From SMYC01 sp963578475 (GTDB taxonomy: Bacteria; Acidobacteriota; Vicinamibacteria; Marinacidobacterales; SMYC01): a DNA stretch of 64,000 nt. The DNA lies in assembly GCA_963578475.1 (NCBI GenBank), contig CAUZCL010000001.1:124001-188000 (forward strand), given 5' to 3'. Under the pieces are notes generated by a model. That model worked only from the letters and a program-made list of their open reading frames with translations, ran no database searches and was not told where the DNA came from. Position 1 is the first letter of the stretch, and each line of letters starts with the position of its first letter. This document shows positions 15,247 to 23,891 of this stretch, piece after piece. A program made the position numbers and the translations under genes.

Positions 15247-16422
15247 TCACTGCTGCGCGTCCAGTCGGTTGTACTTGCGTAGAAGCTCCTGAAGCCGACC
15301 ATGAGGGAGAGCATGGACCTTGTTTCCGTTGATACCAATCATGGTCTCCGCCGCCACCATCGCGTTGACGATCGACTCCTCCGTGGCTTCCGCTGTGGCT
15401 TTGAAAAGTGAAGACATGGCGTCGTTCGGCATCATTTTGAGACGGACCGTTTCCTTCCGGCTCCACGCGTCTGGGTTGGCGGTTGAGAACGCGATGAAAA
15501 TGTCTCCAGAGCCGTTCGTACCTAGCCCTCCTAATCGACCAATGCCCAATGGAACACGGCGGGCCAATCGCTTTAATTGATGCGGCAATAGCGGGGCGTC
15601 CGTCGCGACGACGACGATGATGGAGCCGTTCTCACCTTGATTATTGGAATGGTACTCGGGCATCAAATCCGTGATCTCACGGCCAACCGGGACACCAGCA
15701 ATCGTGAGCCCCTCTCGTCCACCGTAATTGCACTGCACGAGGACCCCAACCGTATATGGACCGACGCGGCGTGAGGCCGTACCAATTCCCCCTTTGAACT
15801 GATTGCAGACCATTCCGGTGCCGCCGCCAACGCCACCCTCTTGTACTGGCCCTGAAGCGGCACCGTTCAACGCTTGGAAGGCATGCTCCTTCTGAACATG
15901 AAATCCGTTAATGTCGTTGAGGCCACCGTCATAAGTCTCGGCAACGACAGGAAGCCCCCACCAGATTCCGGGAGCTAGCGGACCATTCAAATCTTCGTCG
16001 CGCATCCACTCGATCACTGCGTCCCTGACCACACCAACGCTATGTGTGTTCGTTATCATCACGGGTCCTTCGAGAAATCCGGACTCTTCGACCCACGTCG
16101 TGCCCGTCATCTCTCCGTTACCGTTCAGCGAGTACCAGGCAGCAAAGACGGGTGAGAAGGTCTTTCCGCGAGGCAAGATTGCAGTCACACCGGTGCGGAT
16201 AGGTCCTTGACCTACCCGCAAGGGACCGTCGCCTTCGACGAGCGTCACATGCGCGACCGCCACGCCGGCCACATCGGTGATGGCGTTTAGCGGACCCGTC
16301 TCCCCGGCAAAGGGCACACCGAGCTCCCTTGCTCTGGGCTTGGATTGGGCTTGCACCGTCCCAACGCCCGATAACGCGAGATGGAGACCAAGAACTACAG
16401 AGACGGAAATGTGATTTCGCAT
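15247..16422 (-). CDS. secreted P1-family (DmpA) aminopeptidase
   Basis: The start at 16422 follows CAGGAGGAG and opens a signal peptide (ending VGTVQAQ); an ATG at 16515 would overlap the divergent gene. The 391-residue product has TDVAGVAVAHVTL, the GGVGGGTGM segment, and GTNGSGDIFIAFST near residue 310. In DmpA-type enzymes the chain cleaves itself before the Ser of this motif, making it an N-terminal nucleophile. These are aminopeptidases that accept D- or L-amino acids or beta-peptides. Here the enzyme is periplasmic or secreted, fitting the peptide-scavenging set in this window. Confidence 0.88.
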   Translation of the reverse strand: MRNHISVSVVLGLHLALSGVGTVQAQSKPRARELGVPFAGETGPLNAITDVAGVAVAHVTLVEGDGPLRVGQGPIRTGVTAILPRGKTFSPVFAAWYSLNGNGEMTGTTWVEESGFLEGPVMITNTHSVGVVRDAVIEWMRDEDLNGPLAPGIWWGLPVVAETYDGGLNDINGFHVQKEHAFQALNGAASGPVQEGGVGGGTGMVCNQFKGGIGTASRRVGPYTVGVLVQCNYGGREGLTIAGVPVGREITDLMPEYHSNNQGENGSIIVVVATDAPLLPHQLKRLARRVPLGIGRLGGLGTNGSGDIFIAFSTANPDAWSRKETVRLKMMPNDAMSSLFKATAEATEESIVNAMVAAETMIGINGNKVHALPHGRLQELLRKYNRLDAQQ

Positions 16423-16539
16423 TCTTATCACTCCTCCTGAGATTGCCTTCGCTCGTGCCTCAACGGTTACTATATGCGAACAATTTCGCAAAATGTTGCT
16501 GATGGCCGCCATCACGTCGATGGCAAGGAGGGAAGAAGA

Positions 16540-17409
16540 TTGAGACTCATTTCATACGAGCACCAGGGTGCATCGGGCGTGGGTGTGATGCTCGACAACG
16601 AGCGCTTCGTAGCGCTTTCGAAAGCCGCACCGGATCTTCCGTCCCTTCCGTCAACGATGCGCGGCATCCTCGCGCTCGGGGAAGACGGACTCGCGAAGGC
16701 AAAAGCCGCGGCCGAAGGGCGGGAAGCGGACCATAAGCTCGCCGACGTCACGCTGCTCCCCCCTATCCCCGATCCGCCCGCCATCTGGTGCGTGGGCATC
16801 AACTACGCGGACCATCGCGAGGAGACGGGCCGCGCACCCACAAGCGAGCCGACGCTCTTCATGCGCATCCCGGCAAGCCAGGTCGCGCATGGCGATGCGA
16901 TCATCCGCCCGAAAGCGTCGCACCAGCTCGACTACGAAGGCGAGCTCGCGGTGGTCATCGGCAGGACTGGCCGCCACATCCCTCAATCAGAAGCCATGAG
17001 CCATGTCGCAGGCTACTCGTGCTACAACGACGGCTCGGTGCGGGACTGGCAGCGCCATACGTCGCAGTTCGGCCCCGGTAAGAACTTCCATCGCACAGGC
17101 GGCTTCGGGCCGTGGCTTCTGACGGCGGACGAGCTCCCGAATCCCTACGAGCAGTCGCTCATCACTCGGGTAAGTGGCGAAGAGCTACAGCGCACCACGA
17201 TCGACCTAATGGTCTTCAAGATCGAGAAGCTCATCGAGTACTTGTCGACAATCTACCCACTCAATCCGGGCGACGTCATCAGCACGGGCACGCCGGCGGG
17301 CGTCGGGTGGAAACGCGATCCGCAACGGTGGCTCGTCCCCGGCGATACTGTCAAGGTCGAGATAACGGGCGTCGGGACGCTGGTGAACACCGTCATCGAC
17401 GAGGCATAG
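16540..17409 (+). CDS. fumarylacetoacetate hydrolase family protein
   Basis: I prefer the TTG at 16540, seven bases after AAGGAGGG, over the ATG at 16474, whose extra 22 residues look non-native. The product of about 289 residues matches the FAA-hydrolase fold: CVGINYADH near residue 85, metal ligands in SEPTLFMR and DYEGELAVVIGR, SYCYNDGSVRDW-type segment, and ISTGTPAGVGWKRDP. Members hydrolyse or isomerise 2-oxo acids from aromatic catabolism (for example acylpyruvases or HpcE-type isomerases). No aromatic degradation genes are adjacent, so the substrate is open. Confidence 0.85.
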   Translation: MRLISYEHQGASGVGVMLDNERFVALSKAAPDLPSLPSTMRGILALGEDGLAKAKAAAEGREADHKLADVTLLPPIPDPPAIWCVGINYADHREETGRAPTSEPTLFMRIPASQVAHGDAIIRPKASHQLDYEGELAVVIGRTGRHIPQSEAMSHVAGYSCYNDGSVRDWQRHTSQFGPGKNFHRTGGFGPWLLTADELPNPYEQSLITRVSGEELQRTTIDLMVFKIEKLIEYLSTIYPLNPGDVISTGTPAGVGWKRDPQRWLVPGDTVKVEITGVGTLVNTVIDEA

Positions 17410-17425
17410 CTCGGGCGCAGCCTCT

Positions 17426-17725
17426 TTACGCACGCTCGTACGCCTCTCTCAGCCAGCCCATAAGCTCGGCGTCCACATCCTTCTTGCTCTCTAGGCGTAC
17501 CCGGTGGGTGCACATCGCGTTGAAGCTTCCGGAAGACTCTAAGCGTCCGGCGGGGCGGACGCCTTTTAGATTGAGCCCGACATCGACCCGTGTCTTCGTC
17601 GACGGCTGGATCAGCGCGAACTGCTTGTTTCGGCGAAGACTCACATAGGTCTTCTTCGGGGAGATCTCGACATCCTTTCCGAGCTTCTTCACCGCCCGTA
17701 CGAAGGCGGTGTAGATCGGCTTCAA
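17426..17725 (-). CDS. DUF5655 domain fragment
   Basis: A 99-residue frame matches the DUF5655 domain: DVEISPKKTYVSLRRNKQFA, TKTRVDVGLNLKG, then FNAMCTHRVRL and a final helix ELMGWLREAYERA. In homologues this follows a DUF4287 domain of about 80 residues, which is missing. In the same frame the coding match reaches only a few residues upstream (DGKEALKPIY) to about 17740, where ATPase-like sequence takes over. It could still be translated from ATG 17725, but it is best read as half of a broken gene. Confidence 0.7.
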   Translation of the reverse strand: MKPIYTAFVRAVKKLGKDVEISPKKTYVSLRRNKQFALIQPSTKTRVDVGLNLKGVRPAGRLESSGSFNAMCTHRVRLESKKDVDAELMGWLREAYERA

Positions 17726-17741
17726 GGCTTCTTTGCCGTCG

Positions 17742-18142
17742 TGTGAAGGGGTACAAGGTTAAATATAGGGCCCGGCCGGCGAGCGTTTCGCTCAACTCTT
17801 TCGAAAGCGCGAAATTGGCAGAGCCGCTGAGGACGAAGCGGCCAGGCGAGCGGTTTCGGTCAACCAGTTGCTTAACCGTAAGCAGAAGCTCGGGTGCACG
17901 CTGCGCTTCATCGACTGTGACTGGGGTTTCTCCTTCGAGCAACGCCTCCGGCTGTCTTCGCGCGGCCTCGAGCGCCGCGAAATCATCGAGGGAGAAATAT
18001 CGACGTCCGCGAAATACCGGGTCTTGCTGTAGAAATGTCGTTTTCGGGCTTGTCGCAATCCGGTAACGACCACGACGGGTAAGGATTGAAGCGCCTCGCG
18101 AACGAGCCCCGAGAGCTCCCGCGGTCGATATCGGGCTGTCAT
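17742..18142 (-). pseudogene. N-terminal fragment of an AAA_14/DUF4143 ATPase
   Basis: ATG 18142 opens MTARYRPRELSGLVREAL and VVVVTGLRQ. A single-base deletion near 18040, inside the Walker A loop, shifts the frame to KTTFLQQDPVFRGRRYFSLD. Then come a Walker B-like TVDEAQRAPELL and a sensor FVLSGSANFALSKELSE. The match ends with LYLTLYPFTRR at about 17742, losing the DUF4143 C-terminal half. These ATPases often behave as toxin-like or defence-related orphans. The fragment is joined head to tail with DUF5655 sequence. Confidence 0.75.
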
Positions 18143-18164
18143 GCCACATCTCGCATGCTCGCGC

Positions 18165-18805
18165 TTCTGAACTTCGACATGGTGGGAGACCACCAAGTTC
18201 TGAGTGAGTCCATACTTCGCCTCTACCGCACGCCACACTCACTGCCGTCTTTTCTCAACGACGTCGTGCAAGAGATGTTCGAAGTCGTCGGCGCCGGAAA
18301 TTCGAGCTCCCTGGGTGGAAGACGGCTTCTCGATTTCGGAAGCAGCTTTCGCCTCCCCATCGTCGAGCCGTCAAGCAGCCGCGATCCCTTTTATTACTAC
18401 ATCGAGGATTTCTGGGGGCCGAGCGGTCACGAAGACATCGCCGAAGCCAGTCTCGGCGTTCACGCCCCGTGCTGCTCAACACGTGGCCCGACCCTTATAT
18501 CGGGACGCAGCAGGACACGCTCGAGCGAGCCGACGCGACCCAGATGAAGCGAGCGGCGGTCATCGCCGGCGCATCGGCTTACATTTTGGCGCGCGCGGAC
18601 GACGACGAGCTGCCCGCCTTGGTGCAAAACGCCGCCGCCAAAGCACGGGCGCGCCTCGCGACGGAAGAAGGCCGGGCGATGGATATCTTGACGAGCTCGT
18701 CACGTGCGGGTTTCGCCGATGATAGCGCGCTGGCGCGGACGATCATCTCTCATGCCTATGCGCGAGAGGCGGCTGCCCGAAAATGCGAGCTTATTCTTTC
18801 GCGGA
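18165..18805 (+). pseudogene. C-terminal fragment of an M28-type peptidase
   Basis: The plus strand reads LLNFDMVGDHQVLSE, RTPHSLPSFLNDVVQEMF and SSSRDPFYYYIEDFWGPSG in one frame. After a one-base loss near 18468 it reads LLNTWPDPYIGTQQDTLERA and QMKRAAVIAGASAYILA in another. This order is that of the metal-binding C-terminal half of secreted M28-like peptidases common in Acidobacteriota. The N-terminal half is absent: the sequence just upstream belongs to an ATPase on the opposite strand. The 3' end fades near 18800. Confidence 0.65.
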
Positions 18806-18808
18806 CCC

Positions 18809-19585
18809 TTAGCCATCGGCCCCATCGCGCGCCACTGCGGTCGACGCCAAGTTCGGATAACCCTCGTCGACCCCGACGATACGCCAGCGTCCCTGAACGC
18901 ACGCGAGCGCACAGCTCAAGTTCCACCCCACACGAAGCAACTTCGTCGCGGCTTCCGGCGCTAGAAGTGGGCCGATATCCTCCGGCTCGGCGTTTCGATA
19001 CACGCGTAGCCAAAACCGGCCAGGCCCGATGCGCGTGATGGGGTGGTCGTCCGTGTCGATATAGTCCCGATCGGCGAAAAATAGGGGGTCCACTCGAACA
19101 GCACTTTGAGCGAGAAGCCGCGCTGCCCTTCGGGCCCGGGGCCCGAGCTTGTTGCGCTCGCGAGCCAATGCCTTCGAAACCTCCACCTCGCCGCGGGTCA
19201 CATAGCCTCGCTCAACGAGCCAGCGGCGCAGGTCGTCCACGACGTAGGAAGCCTTTTTATCGATGCGCTCCGACGTGAAGACGTTTCTTCGAACGTAGAT
19301 TTCAGCGAAGAAGTCGAGCTCCGGAAGCAGTTTCTCCGGCCCGAAGACTTCGAAGAAATGCCGTTCGCAGTCGGGCGCTCGAGAGTGCTTCTCGCACAGC
19401 GCACGCTCGTCTTCGGGCAAGTTCCGATGACCGTAATTGTTGATGCAAAGCTCGAGGAAAAAGAGGACCCGCCGGTAGGCGGAGACCTCGCGTGGCGCGT
19501 GCGTCGCGGCACGGGTCTCGAGGTATTCCGAAAGAACCTCTCGAATGGTCGACGGGGGAGGTAGGGCGGGGTACCGAGAGCTCAT
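18809..19585 (-). CDS. conserved-looking protein of unknown function
   Basis: The protein has 258 residues, no signal peptide and no membrane segment. The first 110 residues are helical and resemble the layout of a core-binding domain (TIREVLSEYLETRAATHA, FFLELCINNYGHRNL), followed by HFFEVFGPEKLLPELDFFAE and a basic helical segment around residues 120-180. The C-terminal 60 residues look beta-rich. I do not recognise a family. It is flanked by a broken peptidase and an intact hydrolase. Codon use and composition look like the neighbours, so it is probably a real gene. Confidence 0.6.
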   Translation of the reverse strand: MSSRYPALPPPSTIREVLSEYLETRAATHAPREVSAYRRVLFFLELCINNYGHRNLPEDERALCEKHSRAPDCERHFFEVFGPEKLLPELDFFAEIYVRRNVFTSERIDKKASYVVDDLRRWLVERGYVTRGEVEVSKALARERNKLGPRARRAARLLAQSAVRVDPLFFADRDYIDTDDHPITRIGPGRFWLRVYRNAEPEDIGPLLAPEAATKLLRVGWNLSCALACVQGRWRIVGVDEGYPNLASTAVARDGADG

Positions 19586-19689
19586 GGCTATCTCCTGAAA
19601 CGCCCTTACACCCGATTCTGTTAGACGGTGAAAGCGCGGAAATTCAACACGCTTACCGCCAATCGAGTGATCTAAAATAGGCTCCGTCT

Positions 19690-20334
19690 ATGACCAACCA
19701 AACCCATCGGCTCGTCGTGCCCCGCGCGGCGCGCTACGTCACGGCTGGCTCGATCGAAGGACCGCTCGACGATGTCTGGATCCTGTGCCACGGCTACGGC
19801 CAGCTCGCTTCCGAGTTTCTCGGATTCGCCCGCGCGCTCGAGCATCCTCGACGCTTGCTCGTGGCGCCCGAGGCCCTGTCCCGCTTCTATCACGAAGACC
19901 ACAAGAAAATCGGAGCCTCGTGGATGACCCGCGAAGATCGGGACGTCGAGATGGAGGATTACGTCCGCTATCTGGACTTGCTGCACGACCAGCTATTCGA
20001 GATCGTCGAGCGTGAGCGGGTCGAGCTTCGACTGCTCGGCTATTCTCAAGGGGCGGGAAGCGCGGCGCGATGGGCGGTGCGCGGGCGAGCCAAGATCGAC
20101 CACCTCGTGCTTTGGGGCTCTCCCATGCCGCCGGAGCTGGGTGAGGACGCCGCCGACGCGCTTCGCGAAACGCGCCTGACACTCGTCGGTGGGTCTAGGG
20201 ACGAATTCTTCACAGAGAAAGTCTGGGCGGATGAGCGGACCCGCCTGCACGCACTCGACCTCGTTTTCGACGAGCTGAGCTTCGAAGGCGGCCACCGTTT
20301 GGACGATGACACGTTGCGCGCGCTCGCAGGCTGA
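19690..20334 (+). CDS. phospholipase/carboxylesterase-like alpha/beta hydrolase
   Basis: The protein has 214 residues, without signal peptide. The layout is that of the small carboxylesterase (YpfH/LYPLA-like) family: LCHGYGQLASEF oxyanion loop, LLVAPEALSRFY, nucleophile elbow LGYSQGAG near residue 118, catalytic Asp in GGSRDEFF and His in FEGGHRL. It acts on soluble esters in the cytoplasm; the substrate is unknown. ATG 19690 has no Shine-Dalgarno sequence, while TAAAAT lies 11 bases upstream. It starts a run of three plus-strand genes. Confidence 0.82.
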   Translation: MTNQTHRLVVPRAARYVTAGSIEGPLDDVWILCHGYGQLASEFLGFARALEHPRRLLVAPEALSRFYHEDHKKIGASWMTREDRDVEMEDYVRYLDLLHDQLFEIVERERVELRLLGYSQGAGSAARWAVRGRAKIDHLVLWGSPMPPELGEDAADALRETRLTLVGGSRDEFFTEKVWADERTRLHALDLVFDELSFEGGHRLDDDTLRALAG

Positions 20335-20337
20335 GGC

Positions 20338-21171
20338 ATGCTTAAGCCCTTGCAACCTCCACTCATCGGCGTCGACGAAGTCTTGAAGCTACCCAATCCG
20401 GCCCCCGATGCACGGATCCCCTATGGCAGCGACCCTCTGCAGTTCGGAGATCTGAGGCTGCCCGAAGCCGAGGGACCTCATCCCGTCGTCGTCATTATTC
20501 ACGGCGGCTGCTGGCGCTCGCAATACACTATCGAACACATTGGAAGCTTCGCCGACGCGCTGACCCGGGACGGCCTCGCGACGTGGACCATCGAGTATCG
20601 CCGGGTCGGCGATCCGGGCGGCGGTTGGCCGGGAACGTTCCTTGACGTAGGCGCTGCCATCGACCATATTCACCGGCTTCGCGAGGAGCACGCGCTCGAT
20701 ATCAGCCGCGTCGTCGTCGCCGGCCACTCCGCCGGCGGGCACCTGGCGCTTTGGGCGGGAGCGCGCAGAAAGCTCACAGACGCAGCACTTCGAGGCAAGG
20801 ACCCGCTCGCACTCAAAGGTGTCGTCTCGCTGGCGGGGGTGGACAATCTTCGCCGGGCGATCGACGAAGGCGTCTGCGACAATATGGCGGCCGAGCTTCT
20901 CGGAGGCACCCCGGAAGAGGTTCCCGATCGCTACGCTGTCACCTCACCCATCGAGCTTCTGCCGCTCGGCGTGGCGCAGCATCTCGTAAGCGGCGCACGC
21001 GACCCCATCGTGCCCGAAGCTTTCGGGCGCGACTATTGCAGAGCCGCACGCGAAGCTGGCGATGAGGCTGTGCTGACCGTGATCCCGGACGCGGGACATT
21101 TCGAGCTCATCGCACCCTCGACGGCGGCGTGGCGGCAAGTGAAGAAAGCCATCTGGGAGATCGTCGAATGA
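20338..21171 (+). CDS. alpha/beta hydrolase, kynurenine-formamidase-like
   Basis: The protein has 277 residues. The motif IIHGGCWRSQY is the HGGxW oxyanion signature of kynurenine formamidase and related esterases, followed by the nucleophile GHSAGGHLALW near residue 130, Asp in SGARDPIVP and His in DAGHFELI. There is no export signal. It lies four bases after the preceding hydrolase and its stop overlaps the mscS start, so the three are likely co-transcribed. No kynurenine pathway gene is near, so the substrate remains open. Confidence 0.82.
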   Translation: MLKPLQPPLIGVDEVLKLPNPAPDARIPYGSDPLQFGDLRLPEAEGPHPVVVIIHGGCWRSQYTIEHIGSFADALTRDGLATWTIEYRRVGDPGGGWPGTFLDVGAAIDHIHRLREEHALDISRVVVAGHSAGGHLALWAGARRKLTDAALRGKDPLALKGVVSLAGVDNLRRAIDEGVCDNMAAELLGGTPEEVPDRYAVTSPIELLPLGVAQHLVSGARDPIVPEAFGRDYCRAAREAGDEAVLTVIPDAGHFELIAPSTAAWRQVKKAIWEIVE

Positions 21172-22040
21172 TTTGGCTCGAGCGCGCGTCGCAGATTCTC
21201 GACTTCACGTTGTTTCAGTTAGGCGGCAACCCCATCACGGTGCTGCACGTCGTGATGTTCTGCACAGCACTCGTCACCACGCACTTCCTCGCGCGTTCCG
21301 TCAGAAAGGTCTTGCACCGCTACCTCCTCAAAGACCTCGACGACGCGCCACGCTACGTCATCGTCCGCTTCACACAATATCTCGTTTGGATCGTCGGCAT
21401 TGCAATAGCACTCGAGCTTCTCAATGTCGACTTGACCGCTCTCACCGTCGTCGCGGGCGCGCTCGGCATCGGCATCGGTTTCGGTCTGCAAAACATCGTC
21501 AACAACTTCGTCTCCGGTATCGTGCTGCTGTTCGAACAGCCGGTGCGCTACCGCGATCGCGTCACGGTGGAGAACATCGAAGGACAAGTCGAGCACATCA
21601 ACTTTCGCGCGACCACGATTCTGACCAATGACAACATCTCCATCATTGTGCCTAATTCGCAATTCGTGAACCAAACCGTCGTGAACTGGTCGCATGGCGA
21701 TCCACGCATCCGCATCCACGTTCCCGTGGGAGTGGCTTATGGCTCGGATGTCGAGCTCGTAACCCAAACGCTGCTCGGCGTGGCGCGCGAGGCCGAAGGT
21801 GTTTTGAACCGTCCGGAGGCCGAAGTGCGTTTTCTCGAGTTCGGCGATTCCTCGCTAAACTTCGAGCTTCTCGTTTGGTCCGACGAGCCGCCGAACTACC
21901 ACCGGCTACGAAGCCAATTGAACTACGCCATCGACAAGGCGTTCCGCGAGCACAGCATCGAGATCCCCTTCCCGCAACGGGACGTTCATATCAAGACGCC
22001 CGCACCGAAGGAGATCGTGAAACTCTTCCGCGAGAACTAG
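21168..22040 (+). CDS. small-conductance mechanosensitive channel (MscS family)
   Basis: The ATG at 21168 overlaps the preceding stop (ATGA); an ATG at 21129 would lie inside that gene. The 290-residue product has three membrane helices: residues 20-40, 58-80, and the pore helix LTALTVVAGALGIGIGFGLQ with the Gly/Ala packing typical of MscS TM3. It continues with NNFVSGIVLLFEQPVR and the beta domain (NIEGQVEHINFRATTI, VPNSQFVNQTVVNWS). MscS channels release solutes on hypo-osmotic shock. It is close to the minimal E. coli length and has no extra sensor domain. Confidence 0.93.
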   Translation: MIWLERASQILDFTLFQLGGNPITVLHVVMFCTALVTTHFLARSVRKVLHRYLLKDLDDAPRYVIVRFTQYLVWIVGIAIALELLNVDLTALTVVAGALGIGIGFGLQNIVNNFVSGIVLLFEQPVRYRDRVTVENIEGQVEHINFRATTILTNDNISIIVPNSQFVNQTVVNWSHGDPRIRIHVPVGVAYGSDVELVTQTLLGVAREAEGVLNRPEAEVRFLEFGDSSLNFELLVWSDEPPNYHRLRSQLNYAIDKAFREHSIEIPFPQRDVHIKTPAPKEIVKLFREN

Positions 22041-22948
22041 GCAGCGGCAGCAGCGTCGGGCGACACCCGCCCTTTGTCGAGGATGTGCTCGGGAACACGT
22101 TTCAAATCCCAGATCAATCCGATCTTCGACAACAAGTAGAGGCCGTAAAACGTGATGTCGATCTCCCACCAGTAAAAGCCTTGGCGCGTCGCGGTGGGAT
22201 AATGGTGGTGGTTGTTATGCCAACCCTCGCCAAAGGTCAAGAGGGCCAAAAACCAATTATTGCGGCTGTCGTCGCCCGTCTCGTAGCGCTGCTTTCCGAA
22301 CAGATGCGACAAAGAGTTGATCGTGAACGTCGAATGGCCGAGAAGCACAGTCGAGACGAAGAAACCCCAGATCAGCATTTGCGAGCCCGAAGTGCCGAGA
22401 CCCGGCGCGTAGGTTTGGAGCAGCACACCCAAGCCGTAGCAAGCGGTGCCTAGAAGGATAGGAACGAGCACGTCGATGCGATCGAGAATGCGAAGCTCCG
22501 GAAACTTGGCGAGGTCGGGCACGAGCCGGATGCGGGTCGCCGCGTTGGCGCGGTCGAAGACCCAGCCGACGTGGGAGTAGAAGAAGCCCCGCTGCATGGG
22601 CGAGTGCACGTCTTCTTCCTGATCCGAATATTGATGATGACGCCGGTGATGGGCGGCCCACCAGAGAGGGCCTTTCTGAACGGAAGCGTTTCCGACCATC
22701 GCGAATAGAAACTGGAACCAGCGCGAGGTCTTGTAGCTTCGATGGGAGAGATAGCGATGATAGAAACCGGTAATCGCGAACATCCTCGCTGCATAAAGGG
22801 CGAGACACACGGCCACGGCTATCCAGCTTATGCCCACCCAAAACACGCCGAGGGCCACGACATGAACCGCGGCATACGGAATTGCAGAAGCCCAGGAAAT
22901 ACCGCCGTCGGCAGCCTCAGCCTCTAAATCGGTTACTGGCGTAATCAC
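22037..22948 (-). CDS. acyl-CoA (delta-9 type) fatty-acid desaturase
   Basis: The protein has 303 residues, with four predicted membrane helices and the three His boxes of membrane di-iron desaturases: HRYLSH near residue 63, HHRRHH near 100, and HNNHH near 243, the last in WHNNHHHYPTATRQG. It introduces a double bond into acyl chains bound to CoA or lipid. The C-terminus overlaps the mscS stop by four bases, tail to tail. No fused cytochrome b5 domain is present. Regulation cannot be read from the sequence. Confidence 0.93.
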   Translation of the reverse strand: MITPVTDLEAEAADGGISWASAIPYAAVHVVALGVFWVGISWIAVAVCLALYAARMFAITGFYHRYLSHRSYKTSRWFQFLFAMVGNASVQKGPLWWAAHHRRHHQYSDQEEDVHSPMQRGFFYSHVGWVFDRANAATRIRLVPDLAKFPELRILDRIDVLVPILLGTACYGLGVLLQTYAPGLGTSGSQMLIWGFFVSTVLLGHSTFTINSLSHLFGKQRYETGDDSRNNWFLALLTFGEGWHNNHHHYPTATRQGFYWWEIDITFYGLYLLSKIGLIWDLKRVPEHILDKGRVSPDAAAAA

Positions 22949-23119
22949 TACAGCTCTCCTCTAAGGATGGGGAATTAGGGGTTAAACGAGGAGCCTTCCT
23001 CCGTGGGAAACAGGCTCACGACCGCCGGAACGGGTCCATGATATAGCAACACGGCTCCTAGCGTAGCATGGAAAGGCTCATGAGCCCAAAGGCGAGCGGA
23101 GTCGGCTAGAATTGAGCTC

Positions 23120-23758
23120 ATGGCGGGGCGGGGCGAGGCGAGGCGAGGACGCACCATTCTTCCCGACGTCTTGGGACTCAAGCTCGAGGACGTCGAAAAG
23201 CCCGCCACGAGCGCAACACTCTTCGGGAACGAGGCTCCTCTCGAGCTCGAGGTCGGCTCGGGTAAAGGGACCTTCCTCGTGTCGGAATCGAAGATCCGAC
23301 CGGGAGTCAATTTCCTCGGGGTCGAATATGCGCGCCTCTATTGGCGCTTCGCCGAGGCCTGGCGCCGGCGGAACGCCTGCGAGAACGTGCGCGTCGTGCT
23401 CGCACACGCGGTTACTTTCATCCGCGATTATCTCGAAGACGAGAGCTTGCACGCCGCTCATGTCTATTTCCCGGATCCTTGGCCCAAGACCCGCCATCGC
23501 AAACGGCGCTTCGTCCAGCCCGATCGCATCGAGCTTCTTGCTCGGAAGCTGAAGCCGGGCGCCCGACTCCAGATCGTCACGGACCACGCTGTCTATTTCG
23601 ATCAGATTCAGAAGGTCGTCACGGATTCTTCGTTGACGGTCGTCGATTTCGACATGCCCTCTTCGGCCCTGGAGCGGGAGATCGTCGGCTCGAATTTCGA
23701 GCGCAAGTACCAGCGTGAGGGACGGCGCCTTCACGCTATCGCGGCCCAGCGCGTTTAA
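23120..23758 (+). CDS. trmB: tRNA (guanine-N7-)-methyltransferase TrmB
   Basis: The protein has 212 residues. The SAM-binding motif is LELEVGSGKGTFLV, followed by GVEYARLYWRFAEA and the family signature YFPDPWPKTRHRKRR. The C-terminal SNFERKYQREGRRLHAI closes the tRNA-binding face. TrmB methylates G46 in the tRNA variable loop. There is no good Shine-Dalgarno sequence before ATG 23120, and TAGAAT lies seven bases upstream, so the transcript may be leaderless. It stands alone between divergent and convergent neighbours. Confidence 0.95.
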   Translation: MAGRGEARRGRTILPDVLGLKLEDVEKPATSATLFGNEAPLELEVGSGKGTFLVSESKIRPGVNFLGVEYARLYWRFAEAWRRRNACENVRVVLAHAVTFIRDYLEDESLHAAHVYFPDPWPKTRHRKRRFVQPDRIELLARKLKPGARLQIVTDHAVYFDQIQKVVTDSSLTVVDFDMPSSALEREIVGSNFERKYQREGRRLHAIAAQRV

Positions 23759-23774
23759 TTCTTTAACCGGTCCG

Positions 23775-23792
23775 CGCGGGGATTCTCCCGCG
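23775..23792. terminator. hairpin between trmB and the ADOP permease gene
   Basis: CGCGGGGATTCTCCCGCG forms a six- to seven-pair GC stem with a four-base loop, 17 bases after the trmB stop and between two convergent genes. No U-run follows on either strand, so it may act with Rho or merely stabilise the 3' end. Confidence 0.35.
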
Positions 23793-23891
23793 ATCCTCGT
23801 CACACACTCGAGCTAAAGTGCTTGTCCATAACACGTTGCGGCTGCACCCATTTGGGAGCAGTGCTACCGTCAAGCCGAAAACGTCGCCAAG

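Noticed and set aside
15247..16515. Upstream start at 16515 for the P1 peptidase
   Set aside because: It would overlap the divergent FAA gene and lacks a ribosome-binding site; ATG 16422 has CAGGAGGAG and starts the signal peptide.
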